From Candidatus Pelagibacter sp. (lineage in GTDB: Bacteria > Pseudomonadota > Alphaproteobacteria > Pelagibacterales > Pelagibacteraceae): DNA of 7,209 nucleotides. A model generated the notes under the pieces. The model worked only from the letters and a program-made list of their open reading frames with translations. It searched no databases and had not been told where the DNA came from. The stretch is taken from NCBI GenBank assembly GCA_028224115.1, contig JAOIVP010000025.1:1-7209 (forward strand), in the 5' to 3' direction. Position 1 is the stretch's first letter, and each line of letters begins with the position of its first letter. A program made the translations under genes and the position numbers. This document shows positions 6,362-7,209 of the stretch, piece by piece.

Positions 6362-7209
6362 ATGTCAAAAACCACCTCATTATTAAGCGCTTTGCTGTGT
6401 ACTTTTATTTGGGGAACAACTTTTATTGCTCAAGATACTGGTATGGACAACATTGGCCCATTCACATTTAATGCAGTAAGATTTTTTATAGGGTTTTTGG
6501 CAATTACGCCGTTAGTTTTTTTATTTGAATTAAAAAAATATAAGTCAGAGTTTAAATCTGACATTAAAACTTTTATAAATCTCACATTTTTAATTGGTTT
6601 ATCTTTATTTTTAGGTTCCGCTTTGCAACAAGTTGCATTGCTTTATACAGATGTTGCTAATGCAGCTTTTTTTACAATTTTTTATGTTCCAATAGTACCA
6701 ATCATAATTTTTTTATTTAAAAGAACATCAATTCATTGGAGTGTTTGGCCATCAGTAGTTTTATGTTTAATTGGAGGGTATTTATTAACAAATTTTTATG
6801 ATGCTACGGTTAGACTTGGAGATAGTTTAGTAATTCTTGGAGCTTTGTTTTGGAGTACTCATATAATTTTTACAGGAATAATTGTTAAAAAATACGATCT
6901 TCCTTTAACTCTTGGTGCTGCTCAAACTCTAATTGTTGCTTTGTTTTCATCTCTAATAGCACTTATTTACGAGGAGTTTATTTATTTAGATATTATGAAA
7001 GAAATAAATTCTATCTTATACGCTGGTATTTTATCAGGTGGTTTTGCTTTCGTTTTACAAATTTATGCTCAAAAAAATATTTCCCCTGCCCCTGCTGCAA
7101 TAATTTTTTCTTTAGAGGGAGTATTTGCAACTATTGCTGCTTGGTATATTTTAAATCAAGTTTTAGATATTAATAATTTACTTGGATGCTTTTTTATTTT
7201 GTGTGGTGT
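6362..7209 (+). CDS. EamA-type (DMT superfamily) membrane transporter, 3' end outside the window
   Basis: The frame is open from the ATG at 6362 to the window end, giving 282 residues without a stop. The family is usually about 290-300 residues, so only the last turn of the C-terminus is missing. The sequence is strongly hydrophobic, with roughly nine to ten membrane segments. It shows the EamA two-repeat pattern: an N-terminal helix with FIWGTTFIAQ (15-24), a following NAVRFFIGF, the VANAAFFTIFYVPIVPII helix (98-115), and in the second half ALFWSTHIIF (161-170) and SPAPAAIIFSLEGVFA (241-256). Such proteins are inner-membrane drug/metabolite carriers (amino acids, nucleobases, other small metabolites); the substrate is not readable. 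It starts 8 bp after aceF without a Shine-Dalgarno site or room for a terminator, so it probably shares the aceEF transcript. That may be compact packing rather than a shared function. Confidence 0.9.
   Translation, partial: MSKTTSLLSALLCTFIWGTTFIAQDTGMDNIGPFTFNAVRFFIGFLAITPLVFLFELKKYKSEFKSDIKTFINLTFLIGLSLFLGSALQQVALLYTDVANAAFFTIFYVPIVPIIIFLFKRTSIHWSVWPSVVLCLIGGYLLTNFYDATVRLGDSLVILGALFWSTHIIFTGIIVKKYDLPLTLGAAQTLIVALFSSLIALIYEEFIYLDIMKEINSILYAGILSGGFAFVLQIYAQKNISPAPAAIIFSLEGVFATIAAWYILNQVLDINNLLGCFFILCG

Noticed and set aside
1..7209. CRISPR array, insertion sequence, prophage or defence system
   Set aside because: No spaced direct repeats, transposase motifs, terminal inverted repeats or phage-like genes were seen. 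A tRNA gene can be an integration site, but no integrase or repeated tRNA 3' end is present.

Overview
The window is very AT-rich (about 30% GC by eye), tightly packed, and uses few Shine-Dalgarno sites. Its proteins look proteobacterial: an AceE-type pyruvate dehydrogenase E1, an AtoB/PhaA-type thiolase and a CCA-encoding tRNA-Arg(ACG). Together these suggest a streamlined, low-GC, probably marine proteobacterium, with a SAR11-like alphaproteobacterium as the first guess. That placement is inference from composition and style; there is no rRNA here to settle it.

Left part (1-752). The last codons of a rightward gene, apparently a membrane protein, end at 56. Its stop codon directly abuts the stop of a leftward PaaI-like hotdog thioesterase (57-482). 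Reading leftward from the divergent region, the order is tRNA-Arg(ACG) (602-678), a 32-residue hydrophobic small protein with a good ribosome-binding site (489-587), then the thioesterase. The gaps are 14 bp and 6 bp, so the three look co-transcribed.

Middle part (753-5088). Facing right are an acetyl-CoA C-acetyltransferase with all active-site motifs (753-1940), a 109-bp gap with a TATAAT box, and then the most notable gene, a 1012-residue pyruvate dehydrogenase E1 (aceE, 2050-5088). It carries a complete lipoyl domain and a flexible linker, about 130 residues in total, in front of a full-length AceE body.

Right part (5088-7209). The E2 gene (aceF) overlaps aceE by one base (TAATG). It encodes one lipoyl domain, a peripheral-subunit-binding domain and a catalytic domain. 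An EamA/DMT-type membrane transporter starts 8 bp later and runs off the window.

Working together: E1 decarboxylates pyruvate, E2 transfers the acetyl group to CoA, and the neighbouring thiolase interconverts acetyl-CoA and acetoacetyl-CoA. The E3 subunit (lipoamide dehydrogenase) is not in the window. The two lipoyl domains, one on E1 and one on E2, are clear paralogues. This complex therefore seems to have split its swinging arms between subunits instead of stacking them on E2.
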